A stretch of 64,000 nucleotides of DNA from MWFE01 sp964481075 (GTDB lineage: Bacteria; Bacteroidota; Bacteroidia; Bacteroidales; Tenuifilaceae): contig CAYZSD010000001.1 in the NCBI GenBank assembly GCA_964481075.1, forward strand, positions 1 through 64,000, given 5' to 3'. The translations under genes were made by a program, and so were the position numbers. Shown piece by piece: positions 53,900 through 63,127 of the stretch (the stretch's first letter is position 1; each line of letters opens with the position of its first letter). Under the pieces are notes generated by a model. That model had not been told where the DNA came from. It did not search any database and saw only the letters and a list, made by a program, of their open reading frames with translations.

Positions 53900-56800
53900 A
53901 TGAGACAAACTCTAAAAAAAGTATTTCAATTACTGCTACTTTTAGGAGCAGTTTTCTGTTCAAATAAAGCCATAAGTCAGGATGGAAATCCTTTCCTTTC
54001 CCACTTTAGGTTACCAAGTGGTGTTAGCAACCAGAACTGGGGCTTTGAGCAAGGGAGCAATGGGCAGATGTTTATCCTGAACAGAAAGGGAATTTACACC
54101 TTCGATGGTTTGCAGTGGGAGAATTTAGGCGTTTCAGGTCGTCCGATAGCCATTGCCTACACAAACCAATTGTTCTATTGTAGCGACAAAGGGGTTGGCT
54201 ACTTCCAACAGAACGATAACGGGACTTACTCACAGGAGATTCTTTTGGAATCGACTGGTTCAAATCTTTTCTACAAAATTTCTAAGATTGAAGAGGGATT
54301 GCTTGTTGTTTCACCACAAACCATTTGTCAAATAACCATTGGCGATGGCATAAAAGTTGACACCCTTTACCACGAGGTACGTCAGGAGGTCTTCATCTCC
54401 GATTTTTTCCGACTTAAAGGGCAGATGTATCATGTAAAGAACAGAGCCTTGATATACCTTAATAAACCCGATGGTAAGTACGAAATGTTGGCGGGTCTTC
54501 CCATCGGAGAGGATATGATTTTCTCATTTATTCATGGCGATATTGCAGTTTTTGGCTCTTCAACAAATAGGCTCTACAAATTTGATGGCAGAAGGCTCAC
54601 CCCTTTCGCCCTCAAAGAGCAAAGTTACATTAACCTGAGTCTCCTTACTGGGGGCATTTCAATTGACGAGTCTAGTTTTGCCCTTTCTACCCTAAATGGA
54701 GGATGCATCATTGTTAATTCATCAAACGGAGCAACCATAACTACCATTAACTTCTTCAATGGTCTTCCTGACGATGAGGTTTACTCACTTGGAAAGGATA
54801 GCAAAGGGGGTCTTTGGGTATCGCATGGAATGGGTATAACAAGGGTCGATTTGAAGTTACCTGTTAGATCCTTTAACCATTACCCTGGCTTGAGGGGCAA
54901 CATCCTTTCAAGTATTGAACATAATGGGAAACTGTTTGTAGGTTGTAGCGAGGGCTTATATTTACTTTCTGAAGTACGCGATTATAGGTCTGTTGAAGTG
55001 GTAGATAAACCTGCACCTTCACAGAAAAGTACTCAACCCGAAGTTTCAAGAGATAATCAGGATCAAAAGCAACACACAGTCGAGGAGAAAAAGAAAGGTT
55101 TTCTAAATAAATTATTCTCTCGAAGAGATAGTAAGGCTTCCGATGAGGATGTAGCAATTAAAGTTGCTTCCGATGCCCCAAAAACACTTGAAGAGAAAGA
55201 TCTTTCGCCTACAAAAAGGAAAATCTATCAACTTCAATCGGTCAGTCATTCATACAAACAAATAACTGGAGTTACAGGAAAAGTAAGAATTCTTTTCGAT
55301 TATAAAGGCTCGTTGTTTGCTGCAACAAATTTTGGTCTATTCGAAATCATTGGGGAGAGAGTTAACCCAATAGTTAGGGGGAAAAACATAACTTTTGCCG
55401 AACCATCATCTTTCATCGATAATACCTTGCTCGTTGGAACAGACGGGGGGGCTTACCTTGCAGTTAAAAAAGGTAATGCATGGGTCTTATCGGCTCTCTT
55501 TGAGGGAGATAACGAACAAATTATCAGCATTGCTGAGGCAAACAAGGAGAAAATTCTTGTAGCCAGCGAATTTGATGTTATTCTGGTTAACCAAGTTGAA
55601 AAGAAGTACACTACAACCATTTTAAAAGTTGAAGGTACTGAGTTTGGTTCTCCTCTAGTAAGACGAATTAACGGTGAAGCTTTTGCATTCACATCAGCTG
55701 GCTCGTTTCTGTTTAATGCAGAGAATGATGAGTTTAAACCTGATGTTTCTTTGGGTTATATAGGTTCAACTTTAATCGCATTTCATCAGGCGGGCTATAC
55801 CTGGATGAAAGGAAATGCTGGATGGGTGTGCTATAATTCAGAACCCGACAAACCCACTTTTTCAGCAGGAATTCTTAATTTACTTGATGACCCCAAGAGC
55901 ATTTATGTTTCAAGTAAAGGGAAAATCTTAGCTGTTAATAGATACACACAGCTATATAGCATTTCAGAAAAAATCGATCAAAAAACAGAAAAGGAACTAG
56001 ATGTGCTACTTAAAAAAGTACTTGAAAAGTCGGGGGCATTACTCGAACCCAAGAACATAAAGCTTAGCTATTCAAACAATTCCCTTGCAGTAAACATTAG
56101 TGCACCCTCCTACCTAAAGGAGGGCTCAGTGCAGTTTCAATATATCATAAAAGGATTAATGATAGATTGGTCCGAGTGGACAAATAACCCAGTACTAGAG
56201 TTCCCTTACCTACCTTCAGGAAAACATACAATTAATATAAGAGCAAGAGATGTGCTTGGCAATCAAAGTCAAACGCTTGATATTCCTATTCATATTAGGC
56301 CTCCTTTCTGGAAAACCGTTTGGTTCATTGCTTTATGCTTAGTTGCGCTAGTTGTATTTTTTATACAAGTAGTCAAAATTAGAGAACGTAACCTAATAAA
56401 AGAAAAGGAAATATTAGAGCAAAAGGTAAGAGAACGAACCAAAACCATTGAGGAGCAAAAGGAAGTCCTCAAACAGCAGCGCGACGATTTGGCAAAATAC
56501 AACGAAGAAATTCTTCAGCAGAAGGAAGAAATCGAAACACAGCGTGATGAGATTGAAGCACAGCGCGATCAGATTTTCAAGCAGAACGACGAGATTACCA
56601 AGAGCATTACATACGCTCGAAGAATTCAGTCAGCAGTTATGCCCTCACGAGAAATGATTAGCTGTCTGCTTGATAATCATTTTCTTCTTTTCCGACCCCG
56701 TGATATTGTTAGTGGCGACTTCTATTGGATGACAGAAAAGAACGGAAAGGTAGTTGTTGTTGCAGCCGACTGTACAGGTCACGGGGTACCAGGTGCCTTC

Positions 56801-57343
56801 ATGAGTATGATGGGGGTATCGTTTTTAAACGATATTGTGAATGTTGCAGGAGTTACTCAACCTGATTTGATGCTTAACGAGTTACGCGAAAAGATAAAGA
56901 CAACCCTCTGGCAAACAGGCAAAGAGGGAGAGGCACGTGATGGGATGGATATTGCCGTTTGTGTGTTCGATAAAAATTTGAAAAAAGTTCAGTTTGCCGG
57001 AGCATATAACCCCCTTTATATTATTCGTGACGGAGAAATCATTGAAATAAAAGCCGATAAAATGCCTGTCGGAATTCATGTTAAAGAGAAGGATTCGTTT
57101 ACCATACATGAAATTGAACTAGCAAAAGGAGACAGCCTTTATATCTTCTCCGATGGATATGTCTCGCAGTTTGGTGGACCCGAAGGGAAAAAGTTCATGG
57201 CTAAACCTTTTAAAGAATTACTAGCCTCATTGTACGGAAAGCCTATGAGCACTCAACTAAAAGCACTTGAAGATGCACTTGATATTTGGCAGGGTGCTCA
57301 CGACCAAGTTGATGATGTTCTTGTAATTGGAATTACAATTTAG
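53900..57343 (+). CDS. Propeller-Y_Y_Y-SpoIIE serine phosphatase with charged insert (cluster 2)
   Basis: An 1147-residue sensor phosphatase. The ATG at 53900 gives a clean signal peptide (MRQTLKKVFQLLLLLGAVFC); in-frame codons to 53780 would place 40 poorly conserved residues ahead of it. The propeller spans about 30-730 but is split by a low-complexity Lys/Glu/Ser-rich insert at about 370-442 (KPAPSQKSTQ ... EEKKKGFLNKLFSRR). A Y_Y_Y domain (about 743-806), membrane helix (807-825), long Gln/Glu coiled coil and SpoIIE domain (from 896) follow. VSGDFYW (938), DCTGHG (957), DGMDIAV (1014), SDGYVSQ (1085) and QVDDVLV (1136) are present; the Asp usually in DGxADQ is replaced by Ser. Predicted outward sensor and cytoplasmic phosphatase. 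Confidence 0.9.
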   Translation: MRQTLKKVFQLLLLLGAVFCSNKAISQDGNPFLSHFRLPSGVSNQNWGFEQGSNGQMFILNRKGIYTFDGLQWENLGVSGRPIAIAYTNQLFYCSDKGVGYFQQNDNGTYSQEILLESTGSNLFYKISKIEEGLLVVSPQTICQITIGDGIKVDTLYHEVRQEVFISDFFRLKGQMYHVKNRALIYLNKPDGKYEMLAGLPIGEDMIFSFIHGDIAVFGSSTNRLYKFDGRRLTPFALKEQSYINLSLLTGGISIDESSFALSTLNGGCIIVNSSNGATITTINFFNGLPDDEVYSLGKDSKGGLWVSHGMGITRVDLKLPVRSFNHYPGLRGNILSSIEHNGKLFVGCSEGLYLLSEVRDYRSVEVVDKPAPSQKSTQPEVSRDNQDQKQHTVEEKKKGFLNKLFSRRDSKASDEDVAIKVASDAPKTLEEKDLSPTKRKIYQLQSVSHSYKQITGVTGKVRILFDYKGSLFAATNFGLFEIIGERVNPIVRGKNITFAEPSSFIDNTLLVGTDGGAYLAVKKGNAWVLSALFEGDNEQIISIAEANKEKILVASEFDVILVNQVEKKYTTTILKVEGTEFGSPLVRRINGEAFAFTSAGSFLFNAENDEFKPDVSLGYIGSTLIAFHQAGYTWMKGNAGWVCYNSEPDKPTFSAGILNLLDDPKSIYVSSKGKILAVNRYTQLYSISEKIDQKTEKELDVLLKKVLEKSGALLEPKNIKLSYSNNSLAVNISAPSYLKEGSVQFQYIIKGLMIDWSEWTNNPVLEFPYLPSGKHTINIRARDVLGNQSQTLDIPIHIRPPFWKTVWFIALCLVALVVFFIQVVKIRERNLIKEKEILEQKVRERTKTIEEQKEVLKQQRDDLAKYNEEILQQKEEIETQRDEIEAQRDQIFKQNDEITKSITYARRIQSAVMPSREMISCLLDNHFLLFRPRDIVSGDFYWMTEKNGKVVVVAADCTGHGVPGAFMSMMGVSFLNDIVNVAGVTQPDLMLNELREKIKTTLWQTGKEGEARDGMDIAVCVFDKNLKKVQFAGAYNPLYIIRDGEIIEIKADKMPVGIHVKEKDSFTIHEIELAKGDSLYIFSDGYVSQFGGPEGKKFMAKPFKELLASLYGKPMSTQLKALEDALDIWQGAHDQVDDVLVIGITI

Positions 57344-57374
57344 ATTACAAATTTTTTTATTTGATAATGTTTTT

Positions 57375-57382
57375 TACCTTTG
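57375..57382 (+). promoter_or_regulatory. Candidate -7 element for the yceD-rpmF-plsX-fabH operon
   Basis: TACCTTTG matches TAnnTTTG, 19 nt before the GTG start of the yceD homologue at 57402 and 31 nt after the phosphatase stop. This placement argues against the longer in-frame start at 57327. Confidence 0.5.
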
Positions 57383-57401
57383 CCCGATATTTTTTTCGGA
57401 A

Positions 57402-57977
57402 GTGAGCAGGATTTCGGACAGGTATATTATTCACTATAAGGGGCTTAGTTTAGGAGCTCATCATTTCGATTTCGAAATTGATGGTATCCTTTTTCAGGAG
57501 TATCAGAGCAAGGACATACTCAATGGTAATCTTATAGCAAGTGTTGATATGGTAAAACATAGCACAATGCTTGAACTTGAAATTACAGTTGAGGGTCAAG
57601 TTGAGGTTACTTGCGACCGATGCCTTGAACCCTTCTGGATAGATGTTGATTTCGAGGGAACTCTCATAGTTAGAATTGTTTCTGACGAACTAAGTACGGA
57701 GCTGGATGACGAGATGTGGGTCATAACCAACAATGAACACGAACTTAACCTTGCTCATTACCTTTACGAAAGCGTTTGCCTATCCATACCACTACAGCAC
57801 TTTCATGGTGTGAATGGTTCAAACGCATCCGACTGCGACAAGGCAATGCTTAGCATGATTGCTGGAGAAGAAAAAAAGATAGATGCAAATGTAGAAAAGC
57901 TAGATATCGACCCACGTTGGGAATCGCTTAAGAACTTGAAAAGCAGCATGGAAGATGATAGCATTAAGTATAACTAG
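57402..57977 (+). CDS. YceD/DUF177 family protein
   Basis: A 191-residue protein with the DUF177 core: a beta-rich N-terminus and the VEVTCDRCLEPFWIDVD region (CDRCL, about residue 68). It starts with GTG at 57402 (VSRISDRYIIHYKGL). In many bacteria yceD lies directly before rpmF and has been linked to 23S rRNA maturation or regulation of the rpmF-plsX operon. Here it heads the same order. Confidence 0.88.
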   Translation: MSRISDRYIIHYKGLSLGAHHFDFEIDGILFQEYQSKDILNGNLIASVDMVKHSTMLELEITVEGQVEVTCDRCLEPFWIDVDFEGTLIVRIVSDELSTELDDEMWVITNNEHELNLAHYLYESVCLSIPLQHFHGVNGSNASDCDKAMLSMIAGEEKKIDANVEKLDIDPRWESLKNLKSSMEDDSIKYN

Positions 57978-57992
57978 ATAATAATTAAGAAA

Positions 57993-58178
57993 ATGGCACA
58001 TCCTAAGAGTAGAATTTCTAAGCAAAGAAAAAACAAGCGCAGAACACATTACAAGGCAGAATTACCAACACTTGGAACTTGTTCAAACTGTGGCGCAACA
58101 ATTCAGTATCACCGTGTTTGCCCTGAGTGCGGCTACTATCGTGGTAAGCTTGCTATTGAGAAAGCAGCTAAGTCATAA
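57993..58178 (+). CDS. rpmF: 50S ribosomal protein L32
   Basis: A 61-residue, strongly basic ribosomal protein. It begins MAHPKSRISKQRKNKRRTHY and carries a zinc-ribbon with two CxxC pairs (CSNC at about 30, CPEC at about 43), so it is the zinc-binding (C+) form. Confidence 0.97.
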   Translation: MAHPKSRISKQRKNKRRTHYKAELPTLGTCSNCGATIQYHRVCPECGYYRGKLAIEKAAKS

Positions 58179-58223
58179 TTTTAGATCATTCAGGTTAATT
58201 AACTAACCCCAAAAGATTGGCTT

Positions 58224-59165
58224 ATGAAAATTGGTGTTGATGCAATGGGTGGAGATTTTGCCCCAAAGGCAGTTGTTTCTGGAGCAATACTTGCCCAAAA
58301 ACAGCTGCTACCTTCTGAAAGGATAGTTCTTTTTGGGGATGAAAAGCAAATAGCTGAACTTATCGCAATCGAGAACGCAAATCCAGAAGACTTCGATATC
58401 GTACACTGCACTGAGGTGATAGGGATGGGCGATGAACCAGCAAAATCTTTTGCAAAAAAGCCCGACTCAAGCATCTCGGTTGGTTTCAGGTGGCTTGCCG
58501 AAAAGAAAATTGACGGTTTTGCAAGCGCAGGAAACACTGGAGCCATGCTAGTGGGCACGATGTACACCATCAAATCGGTTTCTGGGCTAATCCGTCCAGC
58601 AATTGCCAGCTATGTTCCTGTATCCGAAGAGAAGTTTAACCTAATTCTCGATGTAGGCATAAACCCTGATTGCAGACCCGACGTTCTTTTACAGTACGGT
58701 GTACTTGGCTCAATCTTTGCCAAGCTGATTTTTGGGGTTGATAACCCGAGGGTTGGTTTACTTAATATTGGCGAGGAGGAGGAAAAGGGAAATCTTGTAA
58801 CAAAGGCAACCTACGATTTGATGAAGAATGCTGCCGAAATTAATTTTGTTGGGAATATCGAAGGGAATGAACTTTTCTCCGACAAACGTGCCGATGTGGT
58901 TGTTTGCGATGGGTTTGTTGGGAATGTAATTCTAAAGGAGGCAGAAGCATTCTATCATCTGCTTCGTAAGAGAAATATTAACGATCCTTTCTTTGAAAGG
59001 TTTAACTTCGAGAATTACGGAGGAACACCAATCCTTGGCGTTAACGCACCAGTAATCATTGGGCATGGTGTTTCGAATGCAAAAGCAATCATGAACATGA
59101 TTCTTCAAACAAAGACAGTTATTAGCTCAAATCTTTGCGGGAAAATTAAAGAAGCTTTCAACTAA
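58224..59165 (+). CDS. plsX: Phosphate acyltransferase PlsX
   Basis: A 313-residue enzyme making acyl-phosphate from acyl-ACP for phospholipid synthesis. Family motifs: MKIGVDAMGGDFAPKAVVSG at the start, DGFASAGNTGAMLVG (about 95), LDVGINPDCRPD (about 145), GLLNIGEEEEKGN (about 180) and VVCDGFVGNV (about 228). Its TAA stop overlaps the fabH ATG by one base (TAATG), indicating translational coupling. Confidence 0.96.
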   Translation: MKIGVDAMGGDFAPKAVVSGAILAQKQLLPSERIVLFGDEKQIAELIAIENANPEDFDIVHCTEVIGMGDEPAKSFAKKPDSSISVGFRWLAEKKIDGFASAGNTGAMLVGTMYTIKSVSGLIRPAIASYVPVSEEKFNLILDVGINPDCRPDVLLQYGVLGSIFAKLIFGVDNPRVGLLNIGEEEEKGNLVTKATYDLMKNAAEINFVGNIEGNELFSDKRADVVVCDGFVGNVILKEAEAFYHLLRKRNINDPFFERFNFENYGGTPILGVNAPVIIGHGVSNAKAIMNMILQTKTVISSNLCGKIKEAFN

Positions 59166-60175
59166 TGGGAAAAATAACAGCAGCTATTTCTGGTATAGCA
59201 GGCTATGTTCCCGAATACATTCTTACCAATCAGGAACTTAGTCAGATGGTTGATACCACCGATGAGTGGATAATGACTCGTATAGGTATAAAGGAGCGCA
59301 GAATTCTTAAAGGCAACGGAAAAGGAACTAGCGATATGGCAATGCACGCCGTGAATGATTTGCTCCGCAAAACAAATACACACCCCGATGAGGTTGATAT
59401 GCTAATTTGCGGTGTGGTTACGCCAGACATGCAGTTCCCTGCTACAGCAAATATTATTAGCGACAAGTGTGGCATTACAAAGGCTTTCGGTTACGACATG
59501 AACGCTGGCTGCTCCAGCTTTTTGTACGCACTAGTTACTGGTTCTAAGTTTGTTGAGTCTGGAACACACAAGAAGGTTGTGATTGTTGGTGCCGATAAAA
59601 TGTCGTCAATCACCGATTATACCGATCGTGCTACTTGTCCAATCTTTGGTGATGGTGCCGGTGCGGTTCTTCTTGAACCCAATACAGAAGGATTTGGTGT
59701 TGTGGATTCATTGATGCAGGTAGATGGCTCAGGCAGAAAGCACTTACACCAGGTTGCAGGAGGGTCAATGTATCCCGCTTCATTCGACACTGTAGCAAAA
59801 CGCCAGCACTTTATCTATCAGGAGGGACAGCCAGTATTTAAAGCTGCCGTTTCCAACATGGCCGATACGGCTGTTGAAATGATGCGCAGAAATAGCATAA
59901 CTCCTGAAAACCTTGCATGGCTTGTACCACATCAAGCAAACATGAGGATAATTGAAGCTACCGCAAAACGCATGGGTATCAAGAAGGAACAGGTGATGAT
60001 TAATATTGAACGCTTCGGAAATACCACAAGCGCAACCATTCCCCTTTGTATTTGGGAGTGGGAGCCACAGCTCAGAAAAGGTGATAATATTATAATTGCT
60101 ACTTTTGGTGCTGGTTTCACATGGGGCGCAAGCCTGGTAAAATGGGCTTACGATGGTAGTAAGGTTGCCCAATAG
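59165..60175 (+). CDS. fabH: 3-oxoacyl-ACP synthase III
   Basis: A 336-residue condensing enzyme that starts fatty-acid synthesis by joining acetyl-CoA (or branched acyl-CoA) and malonyl-ACP. The catalytic triad is visible: Cys in NAGCSSFLYAL (about 119), His in VPHQANMRI (about 258) and Asn in FGNTTSATIPL (about 289). The C-terminal GFTWGASLVKW closes the fold. Last gene of the operon, followed by a strong terminator. Confidence 0.97.
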   Translation: MGKITAAISGIAGYVPEYILTNQELSQMVDTTDEWIMTRIGIKERRILKGNGKGTSDMAMHAVNDLLRKTNTHPDEVDMLICGVVTPDMQFPATANIISDKCGITKAFGYDMNAGCSSFLYALVTGSKFVESGTHKKVVIVGADKMSSITDYTDRATCPIFGDGAGAVLLEPNTEGFGVVDSLMQVDGSGRKHLHQVAGGSMYPASFDTVAKRQHFIYQEGQPVFKAAVSNMADTAVEMMRRNSITPENLAWLVPHQANMRIIEATAKRMGIKKEQVMINIERFGNTTSATIPLCIWEWEPQLRKGDNIIIATFGAGFTWGASLVKWAYDGSKVAQ

Positions 60176-60199
60176 GGTTCATTATATAACAAATATTAC

Positions 60200-60237
60200 A
60201 ACACCTTCCAATTTTATTTAGGAAGGTGTTGTCTTTT
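60200..60237 (+). terminator. Intrinsic terminator after fabH
   Basis: A perfect 10-bp stem (AACACCTTCC at 60200-60209 with GGAAGGTGTT at 60221-60230), 11-nt loop, then GTCTTTTATA. It ends the fab operon and lies before the convergent gene. Confidence 0.85.
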
Positions 60238-60258
60238 ATAAGGGTTTTGTAAATGTCC

Positions 60259-61068
60259 TCACGGTTTTTGCTTTTTAAATGGGTCGAAGAAGTATTTTAA
60301 ACATACGCCCCCAATAAGCGATGGATGTCCTAGCTTGTCCCTATGTTCGTGCTTAATGGTTTCGTCTGGGTAAACATCGAACCGATGAAGGTTTGGGTAG
60401 TCCAAAGGAATAGAAACGCCCAAAAGCATACTTAATGTAAGCCTGTCGAAAGTGTAACCCCAAAAGATAGAAGGCTCCATAAAGCTTATCCAAAAATCAT
60501 AGTAGTAGCTCTTAAACCCAGTAGCATAATACCACGAGTCGAAAAACTCAACATCTTTGTATTTGGCAATAGAAATACGGGTCGATAATCCAAATTCTTT
60601 TTGCGCTTTTACTTTCGAAAGATTAATTTGTCCGAAAAAACTATAATATGAAGCGTTTGTGTAATCTCTTTCTTCTGAGTGGCCTGAGAAGAACCAGCTA
60701 TTACTTACCCTATTAATGCCAAATCCTGCAAGAGCTTCGAACGAAAAATTTTGCCTCACAAAGTATCCTACGCCACCATTAAAAACATAGTTCTGAGAGG
60801 TAATCATATATTTATCTCCAAAAATTATAGTTCTCCTCATCCTTGAGCTATAGTCTAATGTTCCTGTAGTAAAAAGGGCTAAATTATCGAGTACGGAGTA
60901 CGAGACACCAAAGTTCAACCCTTTCCCATAACCAACTCTTGCTATAAGTTCATTTCCGCTTTTATGCGATAAAAAGAACTGTGGCTTTGGGATGTAGTAA
61001 TTCTTTTGGGAGAAAGCTCCAGGTACTGATGCTACTAGAATTGACAGTATATAGGAATATCGCTTCAT
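60259..61068 (-). CDS. Putative outer-membrane beta-barrel protein
   Basis: A 269-residue protein with a signal peptide (residues 1-20, IVASVPGAFSQ). The rest has alternating aromatic strands rich in Tyr, Phe and Gly (ELIARVGYGKGLNFGVSYSV, quoted in part; FIGFGI-type strands) typical of a porin-like barrel. No known family recognised. Third gene of a minus-strand unit with the CsgG-like and the lipoprotein genes; spacing 31 bp. Confidence 0.65.
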   Translation of the reverse strand: MKRYSYILSILVASVPGAFSQKNYYIPKPQFFLSHKSGNELIARVGYGKGLNFGVSYSVLDNLALFTTGTLDYSSRMRRTIIFGDKYMITSQNYVFNGGVGYFVRQNFSFEALAGFGINRVSNSWFFSGHSEERDYTNASYYSFFGQINLSKVKAQKEFGLSTRISIAKYKDVEFFDSWYYATGFKSYYYDFWISFMEPSIFWGYTFDRLTLSMLLGVSIPLDYPNLHRFDVYPDETIKHEHRDKLGHPSLIGGVCLKYFFDPFKKQKP

Positions 61069-61099
61069 GCTTTTTCTTTTTAAAGTTTAAAATTTGCCT

Positions 61100-62215
61100 C
61101 TATTGCTTAATTACCGGGCGAGTTGTTTTAGAAACATTGAACCCAAACGAAATACCATAAACATTTCCGTCTTTTCTGGGTGTAAAGTAAAGGTTAACTG
61201 GAATATTAAGGTACCCTGAAGTGAACGTTTTTCCAACGGCTACTATCATTCCAGAGGTCAGGGTCAGATCCCCATTGCTATCAATGGTTTGAACCAATTT
61301 GTAGTTTTCGAACCCTTCGGGGAGGTAATCGCTTCTATTCCAATTACCGTTGCTATCGTAGAATCCGTATGCCATTTTTGTAAGTCGAATTATTGGCCCA
61401 AGGCCAAACTCTACACCAATTTTATTAAATCTAAGCCCATTCATAACCATAAACGAGGGTGCAAACATCCCTGATTCAAGACCATTAAGTGCAAATACAA
61501 ACTCAACAAGGGCCTGGAAGTAGCCAGCACTAAGATATTGAACTTCTCTTTGGTAACCAAACATCATCATTGCTGGATGCATGTTGTAACCCCCTTGCTC
61601 AATAGGTGCTCCGAGACGTCTTCCAAACTCTCCTCCTACGTATGCTGCTCCAATACGAGGACCACTAAGGTTAACGGTGGTTTTTGGGCTACTTATGGGT
61701 GTAGCGTAGTAAACAAGTAGCTCTTTCATCTTGGGGTCACTTTCAAAACCCAGTAGATTGTTGAGAGAGAGTTGAATCATAATCTGTATATCATCGAGTT
61801 GACTGATATACTCCATTACATCAGTTTTCTCAATTGCACCCGTTCGAACATCGATAAAACGGAGAACGACAATTACCTTGTAACCAAACTTCTCAATGCT
61901 TCCTGATATCATCTTCTCTGCTTCAAGGAGCTTGCCAACTCTAATCTGACATGCTTTTCCTAAACATGCACCCGGTTCAATTTGGTTGGATTTTAGGATA
62001 TCGGAAACATCATATTTATCCAAAACCTCAAACTTGTTAAACTTTTCAAGCTCAAGATGCACCAAACTTGTCATGGCCTGATTGTCCCATGGAACACCTT
62101 TTGTGTCCATACTGATTACAGCAATCTTTGGTTTTGCTTGCCCAAAAACAGAAACGTAGCAAAGGACTAGAACTATAACCATAATTCCCATCCAGATTTT
62201 TTGTGTTGTTTTCAT
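61100..62215 (-). CDS. CsgG/TolB-N-like secreted protein with C-terminal barrel-like region
   Basis: A 371-residue exported protein. After the signal peptide (residues 5-25), residues 28-155 resemble a CsgG/LpoB-type module: KIAVISMDTKGVP, a helix leading to FEVLDKYDVSDIL, the CLGKACQIRVGKLL segment, and VVLRFIDVRTGAIEKTD. CsgG-like domains sit at the outer membrane and can form secretion pores or peptidoglycan-synthase activators. The rest (about 175-371) has barrel-like strands and a terminal YGISFGFNVSKTTRPV. Substrate unknown. Confidence 0.65.
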   Translation of the reverse strand: MKTTQKIWMGIMVIVLVLCYVSVFGQAKPKIAVISMDTKGVPWDNQAMTSLVHLELEKFNKFEVLDKYDVSDILKSNQIEPGACLGKACQIRVGKLLEAEKMISGSIEKFGYKVIVVLRFIDVRTGAIEKTDVMEYISQLDDIQIMIQLSLNNLLGFESDPKMKELLVYYATPISSPKTTVNLSGPRIGAAYVGGEFGRRLGAPIEQGGYNMHPAMMMFGYQREVQYLSAGYFQALVEFVFALNGLESGMFAPSFMVMNGLRFNKIGVEFGLGPIIRLTKMAYGFYDSNGNWNRSDYLPEGFENYKLVQTIDSNGDLTLTSGMIVAVGKTFTSGYLNIPVNLYFTPRKDGNVYGISFGFNVSKTTRPVIKQ

Positions 62216-62235
62216 CGCTTTACCTTTTAAGTGAT

Positions 62236-62976
62236 TTAAAATCTAAGGTTTAATCCAACCGAGAGGTTAACTTCATCAACTGGAAGGCTTTTGCCCGATC
62301 CATCAACAGATACCATTTGTAGTTGGACTTTTATATTTGGAGATCCAAACCTCACGGTTAGGTGAGGCTCAATGAGACGCCTATTGTTTAAACTGTAGAA
62401 GTACTCTTTAACACCATCATCCTCAGAAAAAATTGGAGAGGGCTTAACATTTGCATAGCTTATCGAGGCAAGTCGATAGCCAAGGGCAACTTCAAAGGAT
62501 TTTACTCTGTATCCAATAGAAGATTGAAGAAAGGGTCGCTGAATAGAATAGGATACACTTTGTATATCGTTTACTGCAACATTGCCAGTGTACTGTCCAT
62601 AGCCTATGTATGCGTCGAAAACGAAACAGCTATCGAATGACAATGTGGTAAAGTACCCCAAGCCCCCTTCAACAACTACTCCGTAACGTCTTGGGTTATA
62701 TTTTTCAAACCCACTTGAAATTTTTCCTCTTTCATAGGCACTTCCTCCATCGAAATAGTTGAAATTGGCAATTGCACCAATGTTGTTAGTTATTGCGTAG
62801 CCACCATTCAACCCTAAAACCTTCGAGAATTCAGAAATGCCCATAAGTGCTGTAAGCGTTTCTTCTCCCTTCTCCTTAAAGAGAGGGGTAGTAGCACTAC
62901 TAGGAATGTAGTAAACAGGGCCACAACTTTTTAGGAAAACTGTGAGAGGTAGAATAATGAAAAAAAGTCGTTTCAT
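62236..62976 (-). CDS. Outer-membrane lipoprotein with beta-barrel-like domain
   Basis: A 246-residue lipoprotein (lipobox LKSC, Cys18). The mature part is strand-rich with Gly/Tyr motifs (GLNGGYAITNNIGAIANFNY, GGLGYFTTLSF, IGYGQYTGNV, LGYRLASISYANV) and ends in LSVGLNLRF with a terminal Phe, as outer-membrane barrels do. Family not recognised. First gene of the three-gene minus-strand envelope unit; a candidate promoter lies just upstream. Confidence 0.68.
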   Translation of the reverse strand: MKRLFFIILPLTVFLKSCGPVYYIPSSATTPLFKEKGEETLTALMGISEFSKVLGLNGGYAITNNIGAIANFNYFDGGSAYERGKISSGFEKYNPRRYGVVVEGGLGYFTTLSFDSCFVFDAYIGYGQYTGNVAVNDIQSVSYSIQRPFLQSSIGYRVKSFEVALGYRLASISYANVKPSPIFSEDDGVKEYFYSLNNRRLIEPHLTVRFGSPNIKVQLQMVSVDGSGKSLPVDEVNLSVGLNLRF

Positions 62977-63016
62977 ATTAAAGAGTTTTTGTTTTCAAAT
63001 GTTTTCAAACTTAAGT

Positions 63017-63024
63017 CAAATGTA
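63017..63024 (-). promoter_or_regulatory. Candidate -7 element for the envelope gene unit
   Basis: The minus strand reads TACATTTG (TAnnTTTG), 40 nt upstream of the ATG at 62976. Confidence 0.45.
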
Positions 63025-63127
63025 AGATGAAAACCTACCCGAATAAAAACGGTTTTTTGGGAAGCCCTAAACAGTTATTTTCATAATGAGCAAAAAATGA
63101 CCTGTTGAATTTTTGCTCTTTCAGTCG

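Noticed and set aside
58193..58208. Small palindrome between rpmF and plsX as a terminator
   Set aside because: GGTTA-N6-TAACC lacks a T-run and lies inside an operon normally transcribed through.
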